This document shows, piece after piece, positions 1 through 9,100 of a stretch of 64,000 nucleotides of DNA. How positions within the stretch are numbered: position 1 is the stretch's first letter; every line of letters begins with the position of its first letter. The position numbers were made by a program, and so were the translations under genes. This DNA is from Flavobacteriaceae bacterium NBU2973 (lineage in GTDB: Bacteria; Bacteroidota; Bacteroidia; Flavobacteriales; Flavobacteriaceae). A model generated the notes under the pieces. The model did no database searches and was not told where the DNA came from. It was given only the letters and a program-made list of their open reading frames with translations. The DNA lies in assembly GCA_026162565.1 (NCBI GenBank), contig JAOEIQ010000001.1, positions 124,001 through 188,000 on the forward strand, written 5' to 3'.

Positions 1-892
1 CTATGCTTAAATGTATTTGCTTTCCTGTATCTGTTTTACGATTACTAGTCCAACCTAAATGGTATTTTACATCACCATCAAAGACTTCTTGCTCATAATC
101 TTTACCATCAAACTCGCTAAAAATATCTTTTGCAGATTTCCCAAAAATATTGGTCAGTGTGCTTAAACGCCCTCTATGCGCCATTCCCATTACAAACTCT
201 TTTACACCAAATTCAGCCGCTTTTTCTATCATTGCATCAAGTGCAGGAATAAGCGATTCGCCTCCTTCTAATGAAAATCGTTTTTGGCCAACATATTTGG
301 TGTGCAAAAATGTTTCAAAAGAAACAGCTTCGTTTAATTTTTTAAGAATGTGCTTTTTTTGCTCTGCTGAAAATTGAGGTGTATTATCGTTGACATTTAG
401 TTTATCCTGAATCCATTTAATCTCATCTGGTTTGCGTATGTACATGTACTCAACTCCGATAGAATTACAATAAATTCTTTCTAAATGATCTCTTATTTTT
501 CGTAATGTTTGCGAACCTATTCCTAATATGTCTCCAGCATTAAAAACAGTATCTAGATCTGATTCTGATAAGCCAAAGTTTTCAATTTCTAGAGTTGGTG
601 CATATTTACGTCTAGCTCGAACTGGATTCGTTTTGGTAAACAAATGACCTCTCGTTCTATAGCCATCTATAAGTTTAACAACCTGAAACTCTTTTTGAAC
701 GTGCTCTGGTATTTGGGTAGAAACACCCTCTACTATTTCACCTTCTAAACCATAATTTTCTGACCCAAAATCATATCCTTGAAAAAAGGCTCTCCAACTT
801 GGTTCAACAGAGTCTGGATTTTGTAAATATTGTTCGTATAAATCAGCAAAATATGCTGTATGTGCTGCGTTTAAAAAGGAATATTTATCCAT
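1..892 (-). CDS. sucA: 2-oxoglutarate dehydrogenase E1 component, N-terminal part (cut by window edge)
   Basis: Reverse-strand reading frame open from an ATG at 892 to the window edge, giving about 297 N-terminal residues of a protein that is normally about 920 long. It begins MDKYSFLNAAHTAYFADLY, the short E1 N-terminal helix that docks to the E2 subunit, and includes WRAFFQGYDFG and, near residue 236, the conserved GMAHRGRL segment at the start of the thiamine diphosphate-binding region. The enzyme decarboxylates 2-oxoglutarate in the TCA cycle and passes the succinyl group to E2 lipoate. The E2 gene (sucB) commonly follows sucA but would lie outside the window. A -7 promoter element lies about 40 bp upstream. 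The identification is secure; only the missing C-terminal part is unknown. Confidence 0.93.
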   Translation of the reverse strand, partial: MDKYSFLNAAHTAYFADLYEQYLQNPDSVEPSWRAFFQGYDFGSENYGLEGEIVEGVSTQIPEHVQKEFQVVKLIDGYRTRGHLFTKTNPVRARRKYAPTLEIENFGLSESDLDTVFNAGDILGIGSQTLRKIRDHLERIYCNSIGVEYMYIRKPDEIKWIQDKLNVNDNTPQFSAEQKKHILKKLNEAVSFETFLHTKYVGQKRFSLEGGESLIPALDAMIEKAAEFGVKEFVMGMAHRGRLSTLTNIFGKSAKDIFSEFDGKDYEQEVFDGDVKYHLGWTSNRKTDTGKQIHLSI

Positions 893-931
893 TGTTTGCT
901 TTGAGACATTCGCGTTTCAATAAAATTTTAT

Positions 932-939
932 CAAAAATA
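932..939 (-). promoter_or_regulatory. candidate -7 element of sucA (TATTTTTG)
   Basis: On the reverse strand the bases read TATTTTTG, matching the Bacteroidota -7 consensus TAnnTTTG, 39 bp before the sucA ATG. No well-spaced -33 TTG is visible, so this rests on one element only. Confidence 0.4.
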
Positions 940-1008
940 CAACTTTTAGTAAAAATAGATAGGCTTTTGCTATATTTATAGAATGAGTTTTTAATTAAAA
1001 ATCCAATC

Positions 1009-1554
1009 ATGAATTTCATAAAAATAAATTACACTAAAATTATACTCTCATTTCTATTTGTTTTCTGTTTTTATTTTGAAAATTTTTCTCAAGAACCAGT
1101 AGAAAATACACCTAATCAATTTTGGAAGAATGTTAGTTTTGGAGGAGCTATTGGACTGAATTTTGCTAATGGTTTTTTCAGCGGCACTTTAGCTCCAAGT
1201 GCTGTTTATAATTTTTCGAATACTGTGGCAGCAGGTCTTGGACTGAATGCTACTTATAATAGCGAGAAAGATGTATTTTCTTCTACAATTCTGGGAGGAA
1301 GTGTTATTGGTTTATTTAACCCATTACGTGATATTCAATTCTCTACAGAATTTGAACAATTGCATGTAAACAGAAATTTTGAAGACGGATTTTCGGCTGT
1401 AGGAAGAGAAGATTTTTGGGCTACTGCTCTATTTTTAGGTGTTGGTTACAGATCTGGTCCTGTCACTTTTGGCATTAGGTATGATGTGCTTTATGATGAA
1501 GATGACAGTATTTATGCCGATCCTTGGTTGCCTTTTGTAAGAGTGTTTTTTTAG
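1009..1554 (+). CDS. small secreted outer-membrane beta-barrel-like protein
   Basis: 181 residues. An N-terminal signal peptide (residues 1 to about 27, hydrophobic core ILSFLFVFCFYF, cleavage near FSQ-EP) is followed by glycine- and aromatic-rich alternating strands, and the protein ends in PFVRVFF, a C-terminal aromatic typical of outer-membrane barrels. Proteins of this type next to sucA in flavobacteria are often labelled alpha-ketoglutarate decarboxylase, apparently by transfer from the neighbouring gene. Nothing in this sequence suggests such an enzyme: there is no thiamine-binding motif and it is far too short. It is divergent from sucA, with a 116-bp gap. The true function is unknown; a small porin or structural barrel is the likeliest class. 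Confidence 0.7.
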   Translation: MNFIKINYTKIILSFLFVFCFYFENFSQEPVENTPNQFWKNVSFGGAIGLNFANGFFSGTLAPSAVYNFSNTVAAGLGLNATYNSEKDVFSSTILGGSVIGLFNPLRDIQFSTEFEQLHVNRNFEDGFSAVGREDFWATALFLGVGYRSGPVTFGIRYDVLYDEDDSIYADPWLPFVRVFF

Positions 1555-1555
1555 G

Positions 1556-1583
1556 TTCGAGAGCCTCACCTACCATGAAAGCA
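1556..1583. repeat. short motif between convergent genes, copy 1
   Basis: The 29-bp gap between two convergent stop codons contains TTCGAGAGCCTCACCTACCA. A near copy, TTCGAGAACCTCAATCACCA, fills the equivalent 23-bp gap between convergent genes at 63498-63517. Sixteen of 20 positions agree, in the same orientation. It may be a dispersed intergenic repeat. Confidence 0.45.
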
Positions 1584-1940
1584 TCAATTATTACCATATT
1601 GAGCTTTATACCAAACCTTTTGCCACTCTCTTTTTAATATTAAAAAGGATACATCTTCAGCAAGTTTTACAGCATCATTACCATCAAGCTTTCTAACTTC
1701 TTGTTCTGGTACGTCAACTATGTAAAGGAGGTTCAAATAATCCGTAAATTTTTCTTGAATTAGATTATAAACTGTTTCATGTAGCAGTAATTTTAAACTT
1801 GTTGGCAATATATCTTCATGGAAATCCAAATCAATATTGGCATATAGGAAATCTTTATTTAATTGCCTGATTAGCTTTTGGTAGAGACTGTTTTTTTGAG
1901 CAGAAGCTATTAAATCCTTAAAGTGAAGAGGTTTTTGCAT
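1584..1940 (-). CDS. conserved-looking hypothetical protein coupled to polyprenyl synthase
   Basis: 118 residues, no signal peptide or membrane segment, mostly predicted helical, with a long hydrophobic/charged alternation in residues 45-110 (LLHETVYNLIQEKFTDYLNLL). I do not recognise a family. The ATG directly follows the TAA stop of the polyprenyl diphosphate synthase gene with no intervening base, so the two are almost certainly cotranscribed and translationally coupled. A role linked to isoprenoid metabolism is possible on position alone, but nothing in the residues shows one. Confidence 0.7.
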   Translation of the reverse strand: MQKPLHFKDLIASAQKNSLYQKLIRQLNKDFLYANIDLDFHEDILPTSLKLLLHETVYNLIQEKFTDYLNLLYIVDVPEQEVRKLDGNDAVKLAEDVSFLILKREWQKVWYKAQYGNN

Positions 1941-2915
1941 TTAGACACTTCTATTCATAAGTGTTTTACCAAATTGTACTAAAACGTCTTTTTTGTCATC
2001 AGAAATGTTTATGCTTTCTAAAACTGCAAAAGCCTTGTTAGTATAATTCTGTATTTCTTGTCTGGAAGCTTCTGCTGCTCCAGAATTAATAAAAATCTCT
2101 TTTACTTTTTCAATTTTATACTCGTTTGTCATTCTGTTAGGTGCGAATAAAACTTCTAACTGATTTTTATCTTCTTTATTAGCTAATTCTAATGCTTTCA
2201 GGTATAAAAATGTTTTTTTATTTTCAATAATATCTCCTCCAACTTGTTTTCCAAACGTTTCAGGATCACCGAAAGCATCTAGATAATCGTCCTGAAGTTG
2301 AAAAGCTATTCCAAGGTTTCTTCCAAAATCGTATATATAATTTTGGCAATTTTCCGAAGCTTCCGCAACAATAGCTCCCATTTTCATAGCAGCGCCAACT
2401 AAAACAGCTGTTTTATATTCTATCATTTTTAAATACTCTGGGATGGTTACATCATCTCGAGTTTCAAAATCAATATCATATTGTTGCCCTTCGCATACTT
2501 CTAAAGCAGTTTTGCTGAATAATTTAGCTAATGATTGAAATACGGATGGCTCATAATTTTCAAATAATTGATACGCCATTATTAGCATGGCATCACCTGA
2601 AAGAATTCCTGTATTAACATCCCATTTTTCATGCACTGTTTCTTTTCCTCTTCTCAAAGGAGCATCATCCATAATATCGTCATGAACCAGAGAAAAATTA
2701 TGAAACACCTCGATACTTAATGCAGCATTGAGCGCTTTATTATAATCCTCGCCAAAAATATCTGAAGCCATTAAAGTTAAAACTGGACGTAAACGCTTAC
2801 CTCCTAGACCTAAAATATAATCAACAGGATTATAGAGGTTTTTAGGCTCTTTTACAATTTTATAATGAGACAAAAAATCTAAAAAAACGTTCTGATAGTG
2901 TTCTATTGTTTGCAT
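1941..2915 (-). CDS. polyprenyl diphosphate synthase, probably GGPP/FPP-length product
   Basis: 324 residues, all-helical trans-prenyltransferase. Visible motifs are GGKRLRP (near residue 38, diphosphate binding), the first Asp-rich motif DDIMD followed by APLRRG (near 80) and the second, DDYLD (near 208). The enzyme condenses isopentenyl diphosphate with an allylic diphosphate using Mg2+ held by the two Asp motifs. A phenylalanine lies five residues before the first motif, with no insertion inside the motif. In characterised enzymes that arrangement favours C20 products, but chain length cannot be fixed from sequence. It has its own promoter and is divergent from the TetR efflux operon. The short unknown gene downstream is coupled to it. 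Confidence 0.92.
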   Translation of the reverse strand: MQTIEHYQNVFLDFLSHYKIVKEPKNLYNPVDYILGLGGKRLRPVLTLMASDIFGEDYNKALNAALSIEVFHNFSLVHDDIMDDAPLRRGKETVHEKWDVNTGILSGDAMLIMAYQLFENYEPSVFQSLAKLFSKTALEVCEGQQYDIDFETRDDVTIPEYLKMIEYKTAVLVGAAMKMGAIVAEASENCQNYIYDFGRNLGIAFQLQDDYLDAFGDPETFGKQVGGDIIENKKTFLYLKALELANKEDKNQLEVLFAPNRMTNEYKIEKVKEIFINSGAAEASRQEIQNYTNKAFAVLESINISDDKKDVLVQFGKTLMNRSV

Positions 2916-2919
2916 GATA

Positions 2920-2950
2920 CAAAAGTACAGTACAGCAATTTTATAACCAA
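2920..2950 (-). promoter_or_regulatory. promoter of the polyprenyl synthase gene
   Basis: On the reverse strand TTG (2950-2948) and TACTTTTG (about 2927-2920) are separated by 20 bp, a full match to the Bacteroidota TTG/TAnnTTTG promoter. The -7 element ends only 4 bases before the ATG, so the transcript would be nearly leaderless. Coordinates may be off by one because of a nearby A-tract. Confidence 0.6.
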
Positions 2951-2992
2951 CACTGTAACTCTAATTACCTGTTAAATAAATATTAAAACTAT

Positions 2993-3033
2993 GGAAACTT
3001 TTGATGTTTTTAAAGTTTCCTATTGTATCTTTG
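2993..3033 (+). promoter_or_regulatory. promoter and TetR-type operator of the efflux operon
   Basis: A perfect 9-bp inverted repeat, GGAAACTTT (2993-3001) and AAAGTTTCC (3012-3020) with a 10-bp spacer, overlaps a -33 TTG (3001-3003) and ends 5 bp before a -7 TATCTTTG (3026-3033). Size and placement fit an operator for the regulator encoded immediately downstream, implying autorepression and joint control of the pump genes. It also shows that the ATG at 2991 lies upstream of transcription and cannot be the start codon. Confidence 0.65.
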
Positions 3034-3041
3034 CCCTAATT

Positions 3042-3647
3042 ATGAAAGAAAAAATTATACTTAAGTCAGCTGACATGTTTCTAACACTTGGTTTTAAGAG
3101 TGTTACCATGGATGATATTGCTAATGCTTTAGGCATTTCTAAAAAAACAATCTATCAGCATTTTGATAATAAAACAAAATTAGTAGAGTCTACTACAATG
3201 CATGTTTTTGAGACCATTTCTCATGGAATTGATTGTATCTGTGCATTAGAAAAAAACCCTATTGAAGAATTATACGATATTAAGCGTTTTGTTCTAGAGC
3301 ATCTTAAAGATGAAAAGTCGTCTCCTCAATATCAATTACAAAAATACTACCCTAAAATTTATAACACTCTAAAGCAAAAACAATTTGAAGTCATGCACGA
3401 ATGTGTCAACGATAATTTAAATCGTGGTATTGCTCAAGGTTTGTTTAGAGATACTATTAATGTAGAATTTATTACACGTATCTATTTTAATTCTATGGTA
3501 GCCATTAAGGATAAAGACCTTTTCCCTTTAAAAATATTTTCTATGAATATGCTTATGGAAAACTATTTAGAATATCACTTAAGAGGAATTTGTACAGATA
3601 AAGGAATAGATGTGTTACATAAAATCACAACAAAAAATCAATCATAA
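3042..3647 (+). CDS. TetR/AcrR-family transcriptional regulator of the efflux operon
   Basis: 201 residues from the ATG at 3042. A longer frame could start at 2991, but that ATG lies inside the operator and ahead of the -7 element, so I reject it. Residues 1-50 form the TetR helix-turn-helix: FKSVTMDDIANALGISKKTIYQHF is followed by DNKTKLVE, the usual pattern. The C-terminal 150 residues are the variable ligand-binding and dimer domain. The stop is one base before the TolC start, so regulator and pump are one transcript. It probably represses its own operon until an unknown compound binds. Confidence 0.88.
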   Translation: MKEKIILKSADMFLTLGFKSVTMDDIANALGISKKTIYQHFDNKTKLVESTTMHVFETISHGIDCICALEKNPIEELYDIKRFVLEHLKDEKSSPQYQLQKYYPKIYNTLKQKQFEVMHECVNDNLNRGIAQGLFRDTINVEFITRIYFNSMVAIKDKDLFPLKIFSMNMLMENYLEYHLRGICTDKGIDVLHKITTKNQS

Positions 3648-3648
3648 A

Positions 3649-4971
3649 ATGAGACATAAACTCATACTATTATTATTACTTGTTTCAGCTTTTGCATACT
3701 CGCAAGACGAAAAAATAAACTTTACGCTTCAGGAAGCTATAGATTATGCTTTGGAAAATAATAGGACTTCCAAAAATGCTGAAAGAGATATTGATGCTGC
3801 CGTAAAGCAAAAATGGGAAACAACTGCAACTGGACTGCCCCAATTAAATGGAAGCATCGATTATCAAAATCAAATAAAACAACAGTTTGAAGCCATTGAC
3901 TTTGACCAAGATGGTGTTCCAGATTTTGGAGCAAAACACTCCATGATTGCTTCTGCTCAACTCACTCAAAAAGTATTTGATGGATCCTATTTGGTTGGTT
4001 TACAGTCTGCAAAAGTGTTTTTAGAAATCTCCAAAAACGCCAAAGAAAAAACAGATTTAGAAGTGCGGAAATCAGTAATTAATGCCTATGGTAATGTTTT
4101 AATTGTAGAAGAAAACATTCGTATTCTAAATAGAAATATTACTATTCTAGAAAAAAATCTGGACGAAACCACTAAAATATATGAAAATGGTTTAGAGGAA
4201 GAAGAAAGTGTAGAGCAATTAAAAATTACGTTATCTGGAGTAAAAAGTAATTTAAATAACACCTCAAGACTAAAAGATATTGCATACAAAATGCTGAATA
4301 TAACTCTTGGAAGAGATATAGATGCTAAAGCTATTTTAGTTGATACGTTAGAAAGTTTAGCAGAACAAAATATGGTATTGAGTTTATTAGAAGCTGAAGA
4401 CACAGTAGAAAAAACTATCGACTATAAAATAGCTGAAAATGATAAAACATCTAAAGAACTTCTATTAAAACTTGAAAAAAGTAAAGCGCTCCCAACTTTA
4501 AATGCCTTTTTAAATGGTTCTTATATAGCTAATAGGCAAGTGTTTGACTTTACTGATTTTAGTAATCGATGGGTTGGAACTGCAACTTTTGGTGCAAATT
4601 TAAGCATCCCTCTTTTTAGTTCTGGAATGCGAAGCGCAGCAACACAGAGAGCAAAAATTAACCTAGAAAAATCTGAAGCAGACTTAAAGGAAACGGAACA
4701 AAAAATCAAACTGCAAATAGCATCTGCAAAAAGCGATTACAAATTTGCTATTGAAGATTATGAAAATAAAAAAGAAAACTTATCGCTTTCAGAACGTATA
4801 GAACAAAAAAATCAAACTAAATTTTTTGAAGGTATTGCTTCTAGTTTTCAGTTACGTCAAGCGCAAACACAACTCTACTCTGCACAACAAGAGTATTTAC
4901 AATCTATGTTAGATGTAATTAATAAAAAGGCTGAATTAGAAACAGTCCTTAATGACATATCAAAAAACTAA
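3649..4971 (+). CDS. tolC: TolC-family outer-membrane efflux protein
   Basis: 440 residues from MRHKLILLL; I choose this ATG (3649) because it gives a clean signal peptide ending AFAYSQ and starts one base after the TetR stop. The mature part shows the two internally repeated TolC helical hairpins, beginning FTLQEAIDYALENNRT and again in the second half (residues 230-430, long helices rich in K, E, Q and L). The protein should trimerise into an outer-membrane channel and periplasmic tunnel that exports substrates of the RND pump encoded two genes downstream. Length and gene order (TetR, OMF, MFP, RND) are standard. Substrate is not predictable from the sequence. Confidence 0.93.
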   Translation: MRHKLILLLLLVSAFAYSQDEKINFTLQEAIDYALENNRTSKNAERDIDAAVKQKWETTATGLPQLNGSIDYQNQIKQQFEAIDFDQDGVPDFGAKHSMIASAQLTQKVFDGSYLVGLQSAKVFLEISKNAKEKTDLEVRKSVINAYGNVLIVEENIRILNRNITILEKNLDETTKIYENGLEEEESVEQLKITLSGVKSNLNNTSRLKDIAYKMLNITLGRDIDAKAILVDTLESLAEQNMVLSLLEAEDTVEKTIDYKIAENDKTSKELLLKLEKSKALPTLNAFLNGSYIANRQVFDFTDFSNRWVGTATFGANLSIPLFSSGMRSAATQRAKINLEKSEADLKETEQKIKLQIASAKSDYKFAIEDYENKKENLSLSERIEQKNQTKFFEGIASSFQLRQAQTQLYSAQQEYLQSMLDVINKKAELETVLNDISKN

Positions 4972-4984
4972 TCATTCAAAAAAC

Positions 4985-6163
4985 ATGAAAATCATGAAAC
5001 ATATAATCACATTATTTATTGTAAGTTTAATTATCACATCATGCGGTGAAGATAAAAAGCAATCTGTAGAAAATATTGTAGAAAAAGGAACCCTCGAAGA
5101 GATCCGATTAAAGAGAGGTGAGATTGTTGCAAAGCAGCAAGAAATAGCAGAACAGTTAAAACAACTAGATCAAAGAATTGCTGTTTTAGACACGACAAAA
5201 AAAGTTCCACTAATAACTACGTTTACAGCAACGCAAAGTGTTTTTAATCATTATCTAGAACTTCAAGGGAGTGTAAGCACAAAAAACAACTTGGTAATTT
5301 TTCCGGAATATTCAGGAATTTTAACTCGTGTTTATGTAAAAGAAGGGCAAAAAGTTAAAAAAGGACAAACTTTAGCTAAAATTGATGATGGAGGTATGAG
5401 TCAACAATTAGCACAAGCTGAAATTCAAACTAATTTAGCGAAGACCACTTTTGAGCGTCAACAACGATTATGGAATCAAAAAATTGGTAGTGAAATTCAA
5501 TACTTACAAGCTAAATCTAATTACGAAGCTCAAGTACAAGCCGTAAATCAAATTAAACAACAAATAGGTAAAACAATAGTTAGAGCTCCTTTTTCTGGAA
5601 CCATAGATGATGTGATTACAGAACAAGGAAGTGTTGTTGGTGCTGGGCAATCACAACTTATACGTATTGTTAATCTTGATGATATGTACATCGAAACAGA
5701 TGTTCCAGAACGCTACATTACTAATGTTACTGAAAACAAAAATGTAGAAGTTGAATTTCCTATACTTGGAAAAACTATGAATGCTAAAGTGCGTCAAGCT
5801 GGAGATTTTATAAATCCTGCAAACAGAACATTTAAAGTAGAAATTGCTGTTCCAAATAAAGACAGGAGCATCAAACCAAACCTAACTGCAAAACTTAAAA
5901 TTAACGATTATACCAATGAGACAGCACTTTTAATCCCTCAAAGTATTATTTCAGAAAATGCTGAAGGAGAGCAATATATTTATTTGGTTAGAAATAAAAA
6001 TAACTCAAATGAAGGTATAGCTGAACGCGTTATTATCGAAACTGGAAAAACTCAAGGTGATGTTATTGAAGTTTTAAAAGGTATTGAAAATGGTGCCGAA
6101 ATTATTCAAGAAGGAGCTAGGAGTGTAAAGAATGGTCAAACAGTAAAAGTATTAGACATTTAA
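4985..6163 (+). CDS. RND efflux periplasmic adaptor (membrane-fusion) lipoprotein
   Basis: 392 residues from the ATG at 4985, 13 bp after the tolC stop. The N-terminus MKIMKHIITLFIVSLIITSC is a lipoprotein signal with the lipid-modified Cys directly after ITS. A short coiled coil (residues 35-70, EIAEQLKQLDQRIAVL) precedes the biotinyl-lipoyl half-domains (PEYSGILTRVYVKEGQKVKKGQTLAKID and later GTIDDVITEQGSVVGAGQ) flanking an alpha-hairpin. A beta-barrel and membrane-proximal domain follow. It bridges the RND pump and TolC in the periplasm. The extra N-terminal coiled coil ahead of the first lipoyl half is unlike AcrA but common in Bacteroidota adaptors. Confidence 0.92.
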   Translation: MKIMKHIITLFIVSLIITSCGEDKKQSVENIVEKGTLEEIRLKRGEIVAKQQEIAEQLKQLDQRIAVLDTTKKVPLITTFTATQSVFNHYLELQGSVSTKNNLVIFPEYSGILTRVYVKEGQKVKKGQTLAKIDDGGMSQQLAQAEIQTNLAKTTFERQQRLWNQKIGSEIQYLQAKSNYEAQVQAVNQIKQQIGKTIVRAPFSGTIDDVITEQGSVVGAGQSQLIRIVNLDDMYIETDVPERYITNVTENKNVEVEFPILGKTMNAKVRQAGDFINPANRTFKVEIAVPNKDRSIKPNLTAKLKINDYTNETALLIPQSIISENAEGEQYIYLVRNKNNSNEGIAERVIIETGKTQGDVIEVLKGIENGAEIIQEGARSVKNGQTVKVLDI

Positions 6164-6173
6164 ACCAAGTATT

Positions 6174-9100
6174 ATGAATACTAAAGATGACAAACATATT
6201 AATAAAGAATTTGGTTTATCGTCCTGGGCAATAAACAATAAAACCACCATGTATGTGGTTATGGCGTTAATTCTCTTTTTAGGTATTTCCGCATTCTTTG
6301 CGATGCCCAGAGAAAATTTTCCTGAAATAAAAGAGACTAAAATTTATATCAGTTCTCTTTTCCCTGGAAATACTGCAGAAGACATAGAAAAACTCATTAC
6401 AGATCCATTAGAAGATAAATTAAAAACTGTTAGTAATGTAGTAGAAATTACCTCAACATCTCAAGAAGATTACTCAATGGTAATTGTAGAATTTGATGAA
6501 GATGTTACTATTCCTGAAGCAAAACAAAAGGTTAAAGATGAAATAGATTCTGAAACCTCTGGTGAAGATTGGCCAACTTTTAATGGTGCTAAAATTGAAC
6601 CTAATGTTTTTGCCTTGAGCATGAGTGAAGAAATGCCAATTCTTAACATTAATATTTCTGGAGATTATACTGTAGAAAAATTAAAAGAGTTCGGAGAATA
6701 TCTTCAAGATGAAATTGAAAACCTTCAAGAAATTAAACAGGTAGATATCAGAGGTGTTCAAGATAAAGAAGTTGAAGTAGCTGTAGATATTTATAAAATG
6801 ATGGCTGCACAAGTTAGTTTTGGAGACATTATAAATACTATAAATGGAGGAAACATGACGATGTCTGCCGGAAATTTAATTTCAAGTGGCCAAAGACGTA
6901 CGATCAGGGTTTTAGGAGAAATTGAAGATCCTTCAGAATTAGAAAACTTCGTTGTTAAGTCTGAAAATGGTAATGCTATCTATTTAAAAGATGTTGCTGA
7001 AGTTACTTTTAAAGAAAAAGACAGAACGACGTATGCAAGAGAATTTGGTCATCGTGTCGTCATGCTAGATGTTAAAAAACGTGCTGGTAAAAACATGGTT
7101 GCTGCTGCTACTCAAATTTATGATATAGTAGATGATGCCAAAGAAAATGTATTCCCTTCAGATTTAACAGTAACTGTTGCCAATGATCAATCAGATAAAA
7201 CTATTGGTCAAGTAGATGATTTAGTAAATAACATCATTTTTGGAGTCATCCTGGTAGTGACCGTTTTAATGTTCTTTTTAGGATTTAAAAATGCCATATT
7301 TGTTGGTTTCGCTATACCAATGTCCATGTTTATGTCTTTAATGATTTTGAACATGTTGGGTTATACATTGAATACCATGATCCTTTTTGGTCTAATCATG
7401 GGACTTGGTATGCTTGTAGATAATGGAATTGTGGTTGTAGAAAATGTATATCGACTCATGGATCAAGAAGGTATGAGTAGAATAGAGGCTGCAAAAAAAG
7501 GGATCGGCGAAATTGCTTTCCCAATTATTATCTCGACGGCTACTACTGTAGCAGCTTTTATTCCTTTAGGGTTGTGGCCAGGCGTTATGGGTGAATTTAT
7601 GAAGCTCCTGCCTATAACATTAGCAACCGTTTTAGGTTCGTCATTGTTTGTAGCTATATTTTTTAACTCTGTATTGGTATCAGAATTTATGAACACAGAA
7701 GATAAAGATATGCCTCTTAAAAAAATTATTACTCTATCGATTATTATTACAGTAATAGGAATTATCGTTTTCATAATTGGAGGTGACTATAGAGCACTAG
7801 GAACTTTAATGGTTTTTACTGCTATTATGCTTTGGGTATACAGATTATTTTTACGTAAATGGGCAAATAATTTTCAGAATAAAACGCTACCTAAATTAGA
7901 AAATTGGTATGAGAAACGATTACGAGGAGCACTGTCTAGGAAAACGCCATATTGGTTAATTGGAGGAACTTTTGCGTTATTAATAATCGCTTTTATGTCT
8001 TTTGGTGCTTCTTTAGGGTCGCAACGTACAAAAGTTGAATTCTTCCCAGATAATAAGCCAAACCAAATTATAGTATATATAGAATATCCTCAAGGTACAG
8101 ATATAGAAAAAACCAATGCTATTACTAAAGAAATTGAAGAAAGAGTATTTACAGTTTTAGATCAATCTCAATATAAGGATGGCGATTACAATTTCTTGGT
8201 AGAAAGTGCTGTTTCACAAGTTGGTGAAGGAGCAGGAAATCCGCAAACAGATGGAGGTTCTGCAGCAGAGATGCCTCATAAAGGAAAGATTACAGCTTCT
8301 ATGCGAGAGTATAAATATAGAAAAGGAGAAGATAGTGAGTTATTACGCCAAAAAGTACAAAAAGCACTAGTAGGTATCTATCCTGGAGTATTAATTTCTG
8401 TAGAGAAGGATGCTGCTGGACCTCCTGCTGGACATCCAATAAACATAGAAATTGAAGGTAATGATTATAAAGAGCTAATTGCAACTGCTGAAAAAATGCG
8501 CGACTTTATTAACTCTAAAAATATTCCTGGAGTAGACGAATTAAAAATTGATGTTAATAAAGATAAGCCAGGAATGCAAGTTGTTATTGATAGAAAAAAA
8601 GCAGGAGAGCTTGGTGTAAGCGCTTCTCAAGTTGGACAACAAATTCGTAATTCAATATTTGGAGCAAAAGCAGGTATTTATAAAGAAGATGGAGAAGATT
8701 ACGATATTTATGTTCGTTTTAATGAAGCAAATCGCTATAATACAAGTGCGCTTTTTAACCAAAAAATAACCTTTAGAAACAATTCTGGGAAAATCATGGA
8801 AATCCCAGTTTCTACCCTAGCTAGTAATAATAATAATTCTGGATTTAGTTCTATAAAGCATAAAGATACTAAACGAGTAGTAACCGTTTATTCTGCTTTA
8901 TCACCTGGTTTTACTGATGCAGGAGCAATTGTAGCACAAGTTCAGAACGAGATGAAGTCTTTTGAAGGTATGCCAAAAAATATTAAGATTGATTATACTG
9001 GACAAATCGAGGAACAAAACAAACAAATGGCGTTTTTAATGGGAGCATTATTTACTGGTTTAGGTTTAATATTTTTCATATTAATTTTCCAGTTTAATTC

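Noticed and set aside
799-981. 60-codon forward frame antisense to the sucA start
   Set aside because: It lies opposite a clearly conserved gene and shows no motif.
1009-1554. Alpha-ketoglutarate decarboxylase
   Set aside because: The name used for similar proteins is not supported: the sequence has a signal peptide and barrel-like strands but no cofactor-binding motif.
2991-3041. Extra 17 codons at the start of the TetR gene
   Set aside because: They sit in the operator and before the -7 element, so they would not be transcribed.
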